Assembly: GCF_001316265.1 (NCBI RefSeq)
Contig: NZ_BBDN01000004.1
Span: 124,001-188,000 of the forward strand
DNA from: Vulcanisaeta sp. JCM 16159
Lineage (GTDB): Archaea > Thermoproteota > Thermoprotei > Thermoproteales > Thermocladiaceae
Reading direction: 5' to 3'
DNA length: 64,000 nt
Shown: positions 28,001-37,672 of the stretch, one piece after another
Numbering within the stretch: position 1 is the first letter of the stretch
Layout of the letters: the number at the start of each line of letters is the position of its first letter
Translations under genes and position numbers: made by a program
The notes under the pieces: generated by a model
Told to the model about the DNA's origin: nothing
The model's database searches: none
Seen by the model: the letters and a program-made list of their open reading frames with translations, nothing else

Positions 28001-29741
28001 ATGAAAAAATTAAGGCTTAGGAGAAGTAATGTAAAAGAGCAGAGGCAGCAGGAACAGAAAGAAATAAGAGAAATAAGTGGATTTAGAGATTATCCATTAA
28101 CGGTCGACAAGATACTTACCTGGGCCTCATACTCTTTCCCAAATAATGAGATTGTTTATTGGCCCCCTGGTGGCTCCAGGACGTCGGTCACCTTCACGCA
28201 GTTCGCGGATAGGGCTCGTAGGGTGGCCGCGGCGCTAATGGACTTAGGTCTACAACCAGGCAAGCCATGGGAATTCGGCTCTAAGGTCGCGGTTATGGAA
28301 TGGGATACGCTTAGGTACGTTGATTTGTTCTATGCAGTACCGTCGATTGGCGCTACGTTATTTACAGTGAACATTAGGTTGGCGCCGCATGAAATAATGT
28401 ACATTATGAATACTGCGAAACCAGATGTTTTAATTATAAATATTGACGACTTCGAATTATTCATAAAACCAATCCTCGACAATATAAAGACAATAAAGCT
28501 CGTTATTTACATGAGTGATAGGGGTAAGGAGCCAAGCCAGGACTACGGAGTTAGGATGATACCCTACGAGGACCTCCTCAAGCACGAACCACTGAGGAAT
28601 TCCCAGAAATAGATGAAAGAACACCGGCAACGATGCTATTCACCTCAGGTACTACGGGTCCGCCAAAGGGTGTTTACTTCACGCACAGGCAATTGCTGCT
28701 CCATGCCATGCTGTAACGATAGCCCTAAGCTACCCACCCTATAATGTTGGTGTTAAGGATGTTTCCATGCCATTAATACCGCTCTTCCATGTGCATGGTT
28801 GGGGCACGCCATACGTTGTCATGCTTTCGGGCACCAGGAAGTACGTATTACCAGGTAGGTATGACTGGGGGCACATACTTAAGCTCATTCATGAGGAGGG
28901 GGTCACGTACACAGGTGGTGTGCCAACGATACTATACATCCTACTTACACACCCTGACTCGCAGAAGTATGACTTGAAGGGCTTAAGGTTTGGTAATGGT
29001 GGTTCGGCAATGCCCGAGGGCCTCTATAATGCGGCAAAAGCTAGGGGCATGATCATAGCCTCCGGCTATGGCATGACAGAGACGGCGCCAGTACTAACAA
29101 TGGCCTACTTAAGACCTGAACACTTGGATCTTTCTGAGGACGAGAAAAAGCAATTAGTACTTAGGACCGGCCTTCCAATACCCCTTGTCCTGTTACGTGT
29201 TGTTGATGAGCAGGATAGGGATGTGCCGAGGGACGGTAAGACAATGGGAGAGCTGGCGGTTTGGGCACCATGGGTAGCTAAGGAGTATTTGAATGATCCT
29301 GAGAAGACTAGGAATGCGTGGCGCAATGGCTGGTTCCATACAGGGGACGTGGCTGTTTGGCTTCCAGATGGTTATGTGGTAATTGTTGATAGGCTTAAGG
29401 ATGTTATCAAAAGTGGCGGAGAATGGATATCAAGTGTTAAGTTAGAGAGCATCATTAGTACTTATCCTGCTGTTGGTGAGGTTGCTGTTGTTGGTGTTCC
29501 GCACCCGAAGTGGGGTGAGAGGCCGGTGGCCATTGTGGTTCCAAAGCCAGGCCAAAGAATCACGGAAGACGAAATCAAAAACCACCTAATGAAATTCGTC
29601 GAAAAAGGAGAAATACCAAAATGGTGGCTACCAGACAAGATCGTCATTGTTGAGGCAGAATTGCCGAAGACGAGTACCGGCAAGATAGATAAGAAGGTAC
29701 TCAGGGATAGATTTAAGGATGAACTTACATCAGCTACGTAA
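28001..29741 (+). CDS. Long-chain type acyl-CoA synthetase (frame broken twice)
   Basis: Adenylate-forming enzyme that activates a fatty acid with ATP and CoA. AMP-binding signature TSGTTGPPKG, then GYGMTETAPV (motif A5), GWFHTGD, the hinge DRLKDVIKSGGEW, and the C-terminal TSTGKIDKK with the catalytic Lys. Breaks near 28583 and 28713, each one missing base. About 580 residues, normal. A basic N-terminal ~25 residues. Probably works with the acyl-CoA dehydrogenase at 61378-62604. Confidence 0.9.
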
Positions 29742-29744
29742 GGG

Positions 29745-30344
29745 CTAACACGTAATCACTATATCACGATAAAACCCATCCCTCTCAATTCTTGCGCAAT
29801 ATCTAGTACTTCCCGAGACCTCAAATAAGCCCTTAATTATTCCCCTGGTCAATGGCATTCCAACATCCTCGTCAAAGGCCCTTGATATGGAGACCACGAT
29901 TTTACTTGACATGAACTGCACACTGGCTAGCGCTATGACTCCAAGTGCCGTGAGTATTTCCAATGAGGTATAGAGAGCAACCCTAACGTCATTCCTTGAA
30001 TTTAGTACGCACCTCATTAACTCCTTACCATATTCATAACCAAGGCGCTCAATTAACTCGGGTTCCCTCTCCATGACATAGAAAACTAAAGCCTTCATAA
30101 AATTCTCCCGAACAAGACCAAGTATTGTAAACGGTAGGTCTATTACGCTTACCGTGTTTACCCCATCAACATTACCAACATTATTTACCAATTCATTATT
30201 TACCTTACCATCAATCTCAATGAGAATAGCATAATTATTACCCACGATATTCCTTATGTTTAAATTTTGGGACCTAATTATACTGGTAATGTCATTAAGT
30301 AGCCCTGGCCTATCCTTCGAAATACTTACCAGTAACCAAACCAT
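29745..30344 (-). CDS. ACT-domain protein with unknown C-terminal domain, second copy
   Basis: About 200 residues starting at ATG 30344 (MVWLLVSISKDRPGLLNDI); the frame is open further upstream but that part looks non-coding. ACT domain at ~1-75, then the same helical domain as in the gene at 11931-12584: LGYEYGKELM and GMPLTRGIIKGLFE align with LGYEMGLSMA and GLPFTRGYLLGLMK. Probably a ligand-responsive regulator. A TATA-like GTATTTAT lies very close to the start, which makes the exact start uncertain. Confidence 0.7.
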   Translation of the reverse strand: MVWLLVSISKDRPGLLNDITSIIRSQNLNIRNIVGNNYAILIEIDGKVNNELVNNVGNVDGVNTVSVIDLPFTILGLVRENFMKALVFYVMEREPELIERLGYEYGKELMRCVLNSRNDVRVALYTSLEILTALGVIALASVQFMSSKIVVSISRAFDEDVGMPLTRGIIKGLFEVSGSTRYCARIERDGFYRDIVITC

Positions 30345-30421
30345 GAGATAAATACCTAAGCATGGACTTAAAGGCATTACTAATTCGATGGCATAATTAT
30401 GAAAATTAAAAAAACGAACAA

Positions 30422-31018
30422 TCAAATACCGTAACTTTGCCTAATAATTCTAAGTTCCTGCATTACCTTACTAAGCACCGGCTCACCAACACCCCTAAGT
30501 ACATCAATACTCGGCGGCCTTAGGCAGAGCTTGAATTCGATGGGTGCATTTATGCTAAGATTACTTAGGCACCGAGCCATCCTATACCAATTACTCGATT
30601 CGTAAATACCGCACTTAATTGCGGCGAGGAGAAACATTAATTCTTTAAGAGATTTACACACCATAATCTCATCATCACTATTAAGGAAGATGAATTCCCT
30701 CTCGTCTATCATTCCCAACTCATTTCTAATGGTTAAATCAACATCAATGTCTAGGGGATTACCATAGATTAACTTGCCAGTCTTAATTACATAGACGAAG
30801 AATAGGGTGTTACGTGGCCTCCTAAAAACCTGCAAGTCCACATTATCCCCTATCCTGGGTATCTCCTTAGGTAATTCTTCTATGAATACCGCAATATCGA
30901 CATCACCACCACTACAGTCAAGTGATCCGCCGTATACGTATATCGCATATGCACTCCTAAACCTATTAATCACCTCATTAATTACGTCCTTAGGTATACA
31001 ATTCACATTGACATGCAT
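30422..31018 (-). CDS. MNT-type nucleotidyltransferase-domain protein
   Basis: 198 residues. The polymerase-beta-like nucleotidyltransferase core reads VYGGSLDCSGGDVDIAVF, giving the GS...DxD pattern with a third acidic position likely in VDLQVF. The C-terminal half is helical (KELMFLLAAIKCGIY), resembling HEPN-like helices. Such proteins act as antitoxins of HEPN toxins or as standalone AMP-transferases; here the partner may be the fused C-terminal part. Starts MHVNVNCIPK. Confidence 0.7.
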   Translation of the reverse strand: MHVNVNCIPKDVINEVINRFRSAYAIYVYGGSLDCSGGDVDIAVFIEELPKEIPRIGDNVDLQVFRRPRNTLFFVYVIKTGKLIYGNPLDIDVDLTIRNELGMIDEREFIFLNSDDEIMVCKSLKELMFLLAAIKCGIYESSNWYRMARCLSNLSINAPIEFKLCLRPPSIDVLRGVGEPVLSKVMQELRIIRQSYGI

Positions 31019-31345
31019 GATTTAACACTTAATAAATTAGGTGCATAATTGATTGCAGAAATGCCATATTAAGTCTATTTAACATGTGGTCTAACAAGCC
31101 ATTATACCAAATATACTAAAACATAATCAAGGACATTGCTGAAACAATGCATGTTGAGATCACAATGATGTCTAATGATGTATCACACGAACCGATGCAT
31201 CATGGCCTTAAGCAAAGTCATGAGAAATTGGAATAAGCATAAACCTAGGTGATGGTAAATTCACATTGATTAACAGAACAACGGACTTTTGAGTATAGGG
31301 AAATATTTAAAAACTAAGTTATTAATCAATAATAAGTGATTTATT
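31019..31345. other. Intergenic gap
   Basis: 327 bases between divergently transcribed genes. AT-rich, with two near-copies of AATGATGT at 31164-31181 and scattered CATCAT/ATGATG, but I could not build a convincing box C/D RNA or hairpin. The right end has a TATA-like ATATTTAAAAA (31301-31311), a likely promoter for the methyltransferase gene. Confidence 0.4.
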
Positions 31346-32040
31346 GTGTTTGAGGCTGGCAAGTACGATTCCTGGTTTTTGAGGAATAATTATGTGCTTG
31401 AGTCTGAGGTTTTACTGCTTAAGTACATGCTTGAGCCAAGCCCCGGTAGGGCCTTGAGTGTTGGTTGCGGCTCTGGGCTCTTTGAGTTCATTCTCAGGAC
31501 TAGGTATGGTATTGTGATTAGTGACTGTGTTGAGCCCAGTCCAGCCATGGCTGAGGTGGCTAGGGCTAGGGGGTTAAACGTTAGGATTGGCTATGCTGAG
31601 GAGCTTCCATTCGAGGACTCCACATTCGACACAGTGATACTTAATGGGGTTCTCGACTACGTTAAGGATGATGTTAAGGCCGTTAGGGAGGCCCATAGGG
31701 TGCTTAAGCCGGGCGGCCACGTCGTGGTTGCTGACGTAATTGCTGAGGGGTCCTATGGACTACTTTATAAGTTGGCTGAGTTGCTTGGTTCCTGGGATGA
31801 GCAGTACATAGCCAGGGTTAGGTCGCCTAACCCATACCCAATTGAGTATGTTAGGCAGGCAAGGTGGCACACGGTTGATGAGATTAGGAGGCTTCTCGAG
31901 GACGCGGGCTTCGTGATAGTTAAGGTCGCCCAAACACTGACCAGGCACCCTAGGTACTCCAATGAATCCGTTGAGTACCAATTGATGGGTATGATAGGGG
32001 TGACTACGTGGCATTCAAGGGATGGAAACCGCACTTGTAA
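31346..32040 (+). CDS. Class I SAM-dependent methyltransferase (frame broken once)
   Basis: About 230 residues. SAM motif I is ALSVGCGSGLFE, the acidic strand-2 residue is in CVEPSP, and motif Post-I/II follows as AEELPFEDSTFDTVILNG; AHRVLKPGGH is the usual UbiE-like segment. Near 31988 one missing G breaks the frame; the corrected tail is GYDRGDYVAFKGWKPHL with a stop at 32038-32040, which leaves room for the eL37 promoter. Substrate unknown. Confidence 0.8.
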
Positions 32041-32108
32041 TGAGTATGGCGACAGGGAGTATTGGTGGCGGCAAAAGTTAAAAACCACTAAAACTAACAG
32101 GGCTCAGT

Positions 32109-32296
32109 ATGGTTAAGGGTACGCCGAGCTTTGGCAAGATGAACAATGGTTGGACGCACATTAGATGCCTAGATGCGGTAGGCACGCTTACAACCCAGTG
32201 AAGGGCTACTGCGCAGCTTGCGGTTGGGGTAGGTCAAAGAGGATTAGGCGTTACTCATGGCAGAACAAGAAGGTCAATAAAGTTAGGGTTCGATAA
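32109..32296 (+). CDS. rpl37e: Large ribosomal subunit protein eL37 (frame broken once)
   Basis: 62-residue zinc-ribbon ribosomal protein, easily missed because one base is missing near 32168. ATG gives [20 protein letters not shown]; after the break it reads [20 protein letters not shown] and ends KKVNKVRVR. The CxxC...CxxC zinc site and the GTPSFGK start are diagnostic of L37e. The upstream gene is a methyltransferase, and the facing gene ends 2 bases downstream. Confidence 0.92.
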
Positions 32297-32297
32297 C

Positions 32298-33254
32298 TCA
32301 ATCCCCGCCCTCATCCTTAACCCTCCTAAACCGCTCAAGATAATCCTTAGGCGGCGGCTCCCTCGCGTATAATTCCCTCCTCATCGCCTCTAGTAACTCA
32401 TCCTCACGGTTTAGCAACCCCGCGTAGGTAATCACGGATATCCCCAACCTACCCGCCTCCTCAAACAACTGCCTAAACGTGTTCCTCCAGTTAAGGTCCC
32501 TTAACGTGTGATGAGCAATGACTAACCTATTGAGGAACCCAGCCCTTAGTATCACCATGAGACTACTCAAGGCATTGCTCACGTAATCCCCACCAAAGCC
32601 CCTCCTCGATAAGTACAGAGGTGGTCCACCAACTATTAGTGTCCGTGGCTTCATCATCATTACGTAATCAACAGCCAATCGCGAGATAGGCCCCTCTACA
32701 TCGGGCATGAACATCAATGACTCATCACCCTCAATGATTGTTATCGCCACGACCCTACCCGTCTTTGTATTATCCTCGCCATGAGGTAATGATTGTGACA
32801 CTATAAGCTTCGTGGAACCCACGGTAAATTCCTTACCATCCGCAAATACCAAGTTCTTCACGATATTCTCAATGGCCTTCCTTAAGCCATAGTACCTTTT
32901 TCTTTGGCTCCAATTCTCGTCATTAGGTGACTTCATTAGTACTACCTTATTGCTGTATATTTTCCTGAAACTATCGTTTGTGGTACCCATGTAAATGCTT
33001 GGATAAGGCACGGTAAAGTGGTCCCTGTGGTAGTGGCTTATGAATACGTACTCCGACTCCTCAGCGTACTTCTCCAGGATACTCCTCAACGCCCTAACCC
33101 TCTCTAGTTCACGAGGGTGCGGTGGTAGTCCGTACCTGTTTGGTGATAGGCTAATTCCTGGGTCTAGAAGTATTGAAAGGTCCTTAGTCTTTACAAACAT
33201 TGCCATTGACCTGACCCCAAGGCTCTCCTCGGCTATTGGTACTAATTCCATCAC
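32298..33254 (-). CDS. UPF0282 metallo-beta-lactamase-fold protein
   Basis: 318 residues, intact. MBL metal motif HYHRDHF, followed by SLPHGED and FMPDVEGP; a C-terminal His in AHHTLRD completes a metal site. It matches the archaeal UPF0282 family, whose members look like nucleases or hydrolases; no function is established to my knowledge. ATG start MMELVPIAEES. Confidence 0.87.
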   Translation of the reverse strand: MMELVPIAEESLGVRSMAMFVKTKDLSILLDPGISLSPNRYGLPPHPRELERVRALRSILEKYAEESEYVFISHYHRDHFTVPYPSIYMGTTNDSFRKIYSNKVVLMKSPNDENWSQRKRYYGLRKAIENIVKNLVFADGKEFTVGSTKLIVSQSLPHGEDNTKTGRVVAITIIEGDESLMFMPDVEGPISRLAVDYVMMMKPRTLIVGGPPLYLSRRGFGGDYVSNALSSLMVILRAGFLNRLVIAHHTLRDLNWRNTFRQLFEEAGRLGISVITYAGLLNREDELLEAMRRELYAREPPPKDYLERFRRVKDEGGD

Positions 33255-33304
33255 TTAATTCCTGCATGTAAGATTTATAACATCTCTAGTTTAGCGCTAG
33301 CCTA

Positions 33305-33916
33305 GTGGATGGCATTAAACTCGGCTTTGTGGGTAAGTCATCCACCTGGAATTTATTGAGGAAATTGGTCTTTCCCGAACATGTAGCGTTAAAGTACGTG
33401 AGTAATGAGGAGGATTGCCTAGGGCTTGACCTAGTCATTGTGGAGAGGTACATGGCCGACTTAGTTCGTTGCCCCAAGGTATTGGTGCTAGGTGATTCTA
33501 ATATTGATGGATTGATTGAGACCGTGATCAGCGGACTAAAAATTAATGAGTTGAATATTGGTATTGATATTGGTAATTCCAGGTGTGGTATTATAATTCT
33601 TGCAAATGATGTGCCGGTAGTCCACGTAACGCTTAGTTTCGCAAGGCTCGTTAGAATGATAAGGAGGTTAGCCAAGAGATCAAGTATTAACTTAGTTATT
33701 GGTATTAGTCCTGGTGTTTCAGCACTTGTTAGGGATCTCATGGAGTCCCTGAATGACGTAAATGTTAGGGTTAGGATCATTAACGAAGATTTGGCATATG
33801 AGAAGAAGAGCGTGTTCAAGTCCAGGTATCCTTACCTAACACTGGATGAACTTGATGGGCTTGTTTACGCATTTACAGGCCTTGTCATGAATACTCCGAA
33901 TAATGGCCCAGCTTAG
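33305..33916 (+). CDS. Hypothetical protein with possible RNase H-like fold
   Basis: 203 residues. The middle shows IGIDIGNSRCGIIILANDVPV, which looks like the first beta-hairpin of an RNase H/ASKHA-type fold with its acidic residue, followed by a helix and NLVIGISPG as a second strand; LDELDGLVYAFTGLVM could hold the last acidic residue. This resembles YqgF/RuvC-like layouts, but I cannot assign a family. GTG start; divergent from the MBL gene. Confidence 0.55.
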   Translation: MDGIKLGFVGKSSTWNLLRKLVFPEHVALKYVSNEEDCLGLDLVIVERYMADLVRCPKVLVLGDSNIDGLIETVISGLKINELNIGIDIGNSRCGIIILANDVPVVHVTLSFARLVRMIRRLAKRSSINLVIGISPGVSALVRDLMESLNDVNVRVRIINEDLAYEKKSVFKSRYPYLTLDELDGLVYAFTGLVMNTPNNGPA

Positions 33917-34027
33917 TTTTAATACTCGAATATTATATACATATTACCTATATAATCCTCGTAGAATATCATTAATATAATGTGTACAATGATGGTAATT
34001 CTTATAAAACATTTACTATGGTGAATT

Positions 34028-34189
34028 ATGATGCCGATAATAATCAAGTGCCATTCATGCGGTTTCACCTTCTATAGTGATCAACAGCTCAAGAGCGTTG
34101 ATGAGGTACTCAGGCAATGGGGTTATAGATGCCCCGTTTGTTTAAGTCCACTAAGTAAAATGCCAATCACCATGCATGTTAAAGGATAA
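34028..34189 (+). CDS. 53-residue zinc-ribbon protein
   Basis: Starts MMPIIIKCHSCGFTFYS and carries a second knuckle CPVC 33 residues later, so C-x2-C...C-x2-C is complete and would bind one zinc. Small standalone zinc ribbons like this are common in crenarchaea and are often linked to transcription or translation; function unknown. TATA-like sequence upstream; the next gene on the same strand starts ~56 bases later. Confidence 0.65.
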   Translation: MMPIIIKCHSCGFTFYSDQQLKSVDEVLRQWGYRCPVCLSPLSKMPITMHVKG

Positions 34190-34245
34190 GTTATCAAAGC
34201 AATCTGCACTAAAATTAAAATAATCCGCTAATTGTGCCTTTAGGC

Positions 34246-35312
34246 ATGGTTATTAAGGCATGGTTTGATGCATTAACGGCTAAGCAGGCCAGGATGGCGG
34301 CAATACTAAGTATTGAGGGTAAGAAAAGGGGTATAGACGTCATAATAACATGTAGGAAGTACGACTATGTGGAGGAGGTTTTAAATGCGTTTGGCCTACG
34401 CTACGAGTGCGTTGGGTATCATGGTGAAAGTACCAGGGAGAAGTTATTAAGGGGCATTGAGAGACAACTTGCGTTACTCGATGTTGTTAGGGATTTTGAT
34501 GTTCATATTTCACTGACATCGCCAGACGCCGTTAGGGTGGCCTTCGGACTTGGTAAGCCAATAATAGCACTTACCGATACTGCCCACTCATACTTCGTTA
34601 ATAAATTAACACTGCCGTTGGCAAATACGGTAATAGTTCCATCAGCAATACCAATGAGTGAGTGGGCTCGTTACATACCCAGTGCCGAGATTGATAAGGT
34701 TAGGGCATTTGATGGGGTTTTTGAACTCATGTGGATTAACAGGTTTAAACCAAGTGGTGACTCCATTAATAGGCTGGGGCTTAAGAGTAAGGAATTTGCT
34801 GTAATTAGGTTTGAGGAGTCCAGGGCTTCCTACTATGACTATGGTGATAAGTCACGCCTACTGATTAAGATGACAAGGAACATACTTGAGAACGGCTATT
34901 ACGTAGTCATGTTCCCGAGGTATCCCCACCAGGAAGAATTAATAAGGACTGAACTCGGTCTCTTCCTTAAGCTTGGTAAATTAATAGTACCAAGGAATAC
35001 GATGCTCGACGGCCTTGACCTAGCGTGGCATGCAAGGCTTGTGATTACGGGTGGTTCCACAATGGCGCATGAGGCAGCATTATTAGGCATACCCGCCATT
35101 AGCTATTTCCCACAGCATTACTACATAGATGATTACTTAATGGGTAAGGGATTACCACTCTACAGGTGCGTTGCTGAGGATTGCCTAGGCATTCTTAATT
35201 CAATACTCAAGCAGATACGGCCTATGTTGATACAAATCCCATAATAAGTAAGATGGAGGATCCGACGGAGCTTATTATCAACGAGACCAAGAGACTCGTG
35301 AATGAAAAATAA
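34246..35312 (+). CDS. DUF354 glycosyltransferase-like protein (frame broken once)
   Basis: About 355 residues. The start MVIKAWFDALTAKQARM is the DUF354 hallmark; GGSTMAHEAALLGIPAISYF is the nucleotide-sugar binding region shared with UDP-GlcNAc 2-epimerase/GT-B enzymes. The frame breaks near 35223 (one missing T); the true tail runs PYVDTNPIISK...RLVNEK with a stop at 35310-35312. ATG 34246 is preferred over GTG 34234 because family members begin at this point. First gene of a probable glycan operon with the epimerase and GPT genes. Confidence 0.82.
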
Positions 35313-35360
35313 TGAGTCAGTAGGTAATTATTATAAAGCGATTTTATGGACGGTGATTCA

Positions 35361-36234
35361 ATGAGAATCTTAATAACTGGTTCCTCAGGATTCCTAGGGA
35401 AAAACCTAGTTAATTGCATGAGCTAGAGGCCACGATGCAAGAGCCTCGATATTACCAAGGCGGAAACCACGGATACGTAATCGACATAACAAAAAGAGAT
35501 GATGTACTTAGGCTTTCTAAGGAGGGCTTTGACGCGGTTATTCACCTAGCTGCTTATCCAAACCCGAGGACCTTTACTAACGCGGGCGCACTAAGGGTCT
35601 TGATGTAAATGTTGTCGGTACCATAAACACGCTAGAACTTGCAAGAACCTTAAATGCCAGGTTTCTACTCTTTTCCACATCCAATGTGTATGGCAAACCC
35701 ACTAAGTTACCCGTTACTGAGGATGACCCATTAAGGCCCTTTGAGGGTTATGGATGGAGTAAGGTCGCCGCCGAGGCCGTCTCCATGTCCTATCAAGTGG
35801 TGCATGGCGTCCCCGTGACCGTATTCAGACTGTGGAAGCCTATGGTCCCTACGATAACGGTGTTGTCGGCATATTCATAAGCAAGGCGTTGAAGAATGAG
35901 GACTTGGTGGTTAATAATGGTGGTGTTGATACCACGGACTTCCTATACGTTGAGGACTTGTGCGAAGCCGTGGAACTAGCCTTAGGAAGGATGAGGCAGT
36001 TGGTCAAGCCTTCAATATTGGGCTTGGTGTTGAGACGTCAATACTTGACCTAGCTAAGGCAATAATTAAGTTGGTTGGTTCGAGTTCTAGGATTAATGTA
36101 CAACCAAGAACCTCTGAACCATTTAGGAGCTATCCAGACATTAGTAAAGCCATGAGGATCCTCGCTTCAAGCCTAAATATGACCTGGTGAGTGGATTGAA
36201 AGCTACCATTGACTGGTTCAGGCGAAACCTATGA
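35361..36234 (+). CDS. NAD-dependent nucleotide-sugar epimerase/dehydratase (heavily frame-broken)
   Basis: Short-chain dehydrogenase of the GalE/RmlB group. Cofactor motif MRILITGSSGFLGKN, then FDAVIHLAAYPNP, the Ser/Thr strand LLFSTSNVYG and the catalytic YGWSK. Five breaks (near 35412, 35592, 35836, 35982 and 36170), all repairable by one base, give ~290 residues ending LKATIDWFRRNL. The stop overlaps the GPT start as ATGA, so translation is coupled. Probably makes a nucleotide sugar for the adjacent lipid-linked pathway. Confidence 0.83.
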
Positions 36235-37193
36235 TTATTAATGATGATTACGTGTTAATTGCCATCATATCCTTCATAGTCTCATTAATTACTGTATACC
36301 TAATATCCAGGTTAAGGAACCCAAGGTTACTGGCACCTGATGCCCATAAACCATATAGGGTATTGGTGCCTAAGATTGGTGGGGTGGCAATACTGATAGC
36401 CATGGGTGCGGTTACGATAATGGCATACTTAATCAATGACACAAGATTGGTTGCTCTTGGTCTCGTGACTTTAACCGTGGGTTTGATAGGACTCGCCGAT
36501 GATTTAAAGGGGCTACCTGTCAGTGTTAGGGTTTTCCTGCCACTGGTTCCGGCATTGATAATACCCGTGGTCGTCCACGGCTACATATACATACTCCTCA
36601 TCGGCCACGTGCATAACTTCTTCGTAGTAGCGTTTCTCTCAATGCTCGCGGTCACGGTAATGGCCAACGCCGTCAATATGCTCGATGTAATGAATGGTAT
36701 AGTCCCTGTATCAACACTAATGATACTAACCGTCAGTGGAGCCATCTCGTACATGGCTGGTTTCGGTTATGCCTTGCCAGCTACATTAATACTCGTACTC
36801 ACGGTACTACCACTAGCCGTATTTAATTGGTACCCTGCCAAGGTCTTTAACGGCAACGTCGGTAGTTACGCACTTGGGGCAATGATGGGCGCATTCATGG
36901 TACTTTATAATGCGGGGACCCAGGGCGTGATATCGGCGCTGCCATACATAATAAATGGCTTCCTAATAGTCATAACAGCAAGGGGCTTCAGGCCCAGGGA
37001 AACCCTGAAGAGACCTGTCATTGTAAATGACGGAGTGATACATGCAAACAGGACTCCGGGCTCACCGACAACGCTAGTCAAGTTAATCGTTATGAAAAAG
37101 CCGAAGACTGAGAGGGAGATCGTACGCGACATACTACTATTATTTCTAGTTACAAGTATTGCATCACTTTCACTACTAGTGGTTGTTATTTAA
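36231..37193 (+). CDS. GPT/MraY-family polyprenyl-phosphate sugar-1-phosphate transferase
   Basis: Integral membrane enzyme that moves a sugar-1-phosphate from a UDP-sugar to a dolichyl-phosphate-type carrier, the first step of N-glycan or surface-polysaccharide assembly. 320 residues, about ten helices. Family motifs: LADDLKG (Asp-Asp), NMLDVMNG, and FNWYPAKVFNGNVGS with the DNA/GDxGS-like loop. An HANRTPGSPTT segment lies near the C-terminal end. It overlaps the epimerase gene. N-glycosylation is expected in this group of archaea. Confidence 0.87.
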   Translation: MIINDDYVLIAIISFIVSLITVYLISRLRNPRLLAPDAHKPYRVLVPKIGGVAILIAMGAVTIMAYLINDTRLVALGLVTLTVGLIGLADDLKGLPVSVRVFLPLVPALIIPVVVHGYIYILLIGHVHNFFVVAFLSMLAVTVMANAVNMLDVMNGIVPVSTLMILTVSGAISYMAGFGYALPATLILVLTVLPLAVFNWYPAKVFNGNVGSYALGAMMGAFMVLYNAGTQGVISALPYIINGFLIVITARGFRPRETLKRPVIVNDGVIHANRTPGSPTTLVKLIVMKKPKTEREIVRDILLLFLVTSIASLSLLVVVI

Positions 37194-37195
37194 CG

Positions 37196-37408
37196 TCACC
37201 TAACCACAACGGCCTTTCTCACGCTTATATCCGAGCCCTTAGCAATGTAGATACTCTTCGTATTACTTAATTCTTTAAGAACGCCGAGATAGAACGTAGC
37301 CTCCATGAAGTCCGTTTGCTCCTCGAGACTCCTCGGCTTCCTCCTCCTAACCATGTTCACAAAATCCTCAATACTCATGCCATACTTATGCTCTAAATCC
37401 CTAATCAT
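37196..37408 (-). CDS. Hypothetical 70-residue helical protein
   Basis: Begins MIRDLEHKYGMSIEDFVNMV and continues with RRRKPRSLEEQTDFMEATF: a highly charged two-helix protein resembling small antitoxin-like or coiled-coil proteins. Its ATG overlaps the stop of the upstream Cys-rich gene (ATGA), so the two form a translationally coupled pair. No family recognised. Confidence 0.5.
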   Translation of the reverse strand: MIRDLEHKYGMSIEDFVNMVRRRKPRSLEEQTDFMEATFYLGVLKELSNTKSIYIAKGSDISVRKAVVVR

Positions 37409-37629
37409 AACCCTAAACGTCTCAGCCTATATTCACCATAATCGTTAATACACGGCGGTGGGCTCAACCCAACCTGCCTCGTTAGGTTAACTAAGTATGG
37501 ACACGTTGCCGGGTCCCTACCGGCTGGACAATGCTCCTGGCAAACAACCATTGCGTACCTCAAAATCCTCTCTAAAATACTTAGTGGCATTACTACGTAT
37601 TCCTCCTCAGGGTCAAGCCTAGCCTCCAT
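37405..37629 (-). CDS. Hypothetical Cys-rich 74-residue protein
   Basis: Acidic start MEARLDPEEEYVVMPLSIL, then CQEHCPAGRDPATCPYL and a further Cys in SPPPCIND: four Cys spaced as a possible metal or iron-sulfur site. Not recognised. Coupled to the gene at 37196-37408 by a 4-base overlap. It sits between the glycan operon (convergent) and hutI. Confidence 0.5.
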   Translation of the reverse strand: MEARLDPEEEYVVMPLSILERILRYAMVVCQEHCPAGRDPATCPYLVNLTRQVGLSPPPCINDYGEYRLRRLGL

Positions 37630-37672
37630 TGATGATCATTAATAAGCCCTAAATACACAATAAATAAAGCTT

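Noticed and set aside
30345-30425. Upstream extension of the ACT-domain gene to 30425
   Set aside because: The extension adds a Phe/Asn-rich leader absent from the paralog; ATG at 30344 places the ACT domain at the start as in the other copy.
31150-31260. Possible box C/D RNA in the 31.0-31.3 kb gap
   Set aside because: Several ATGATG repeats, but no RTGATGA followed by CTGA at a workable distance on either strand.
33286-33819. Long minus-strand open frame opposite the gene at 33305-33916
   Set aside because: Low-complexity Ser/Thr/Leu/Ile-rich translation typical of antisense frames; the plus strand has the sensible protein.
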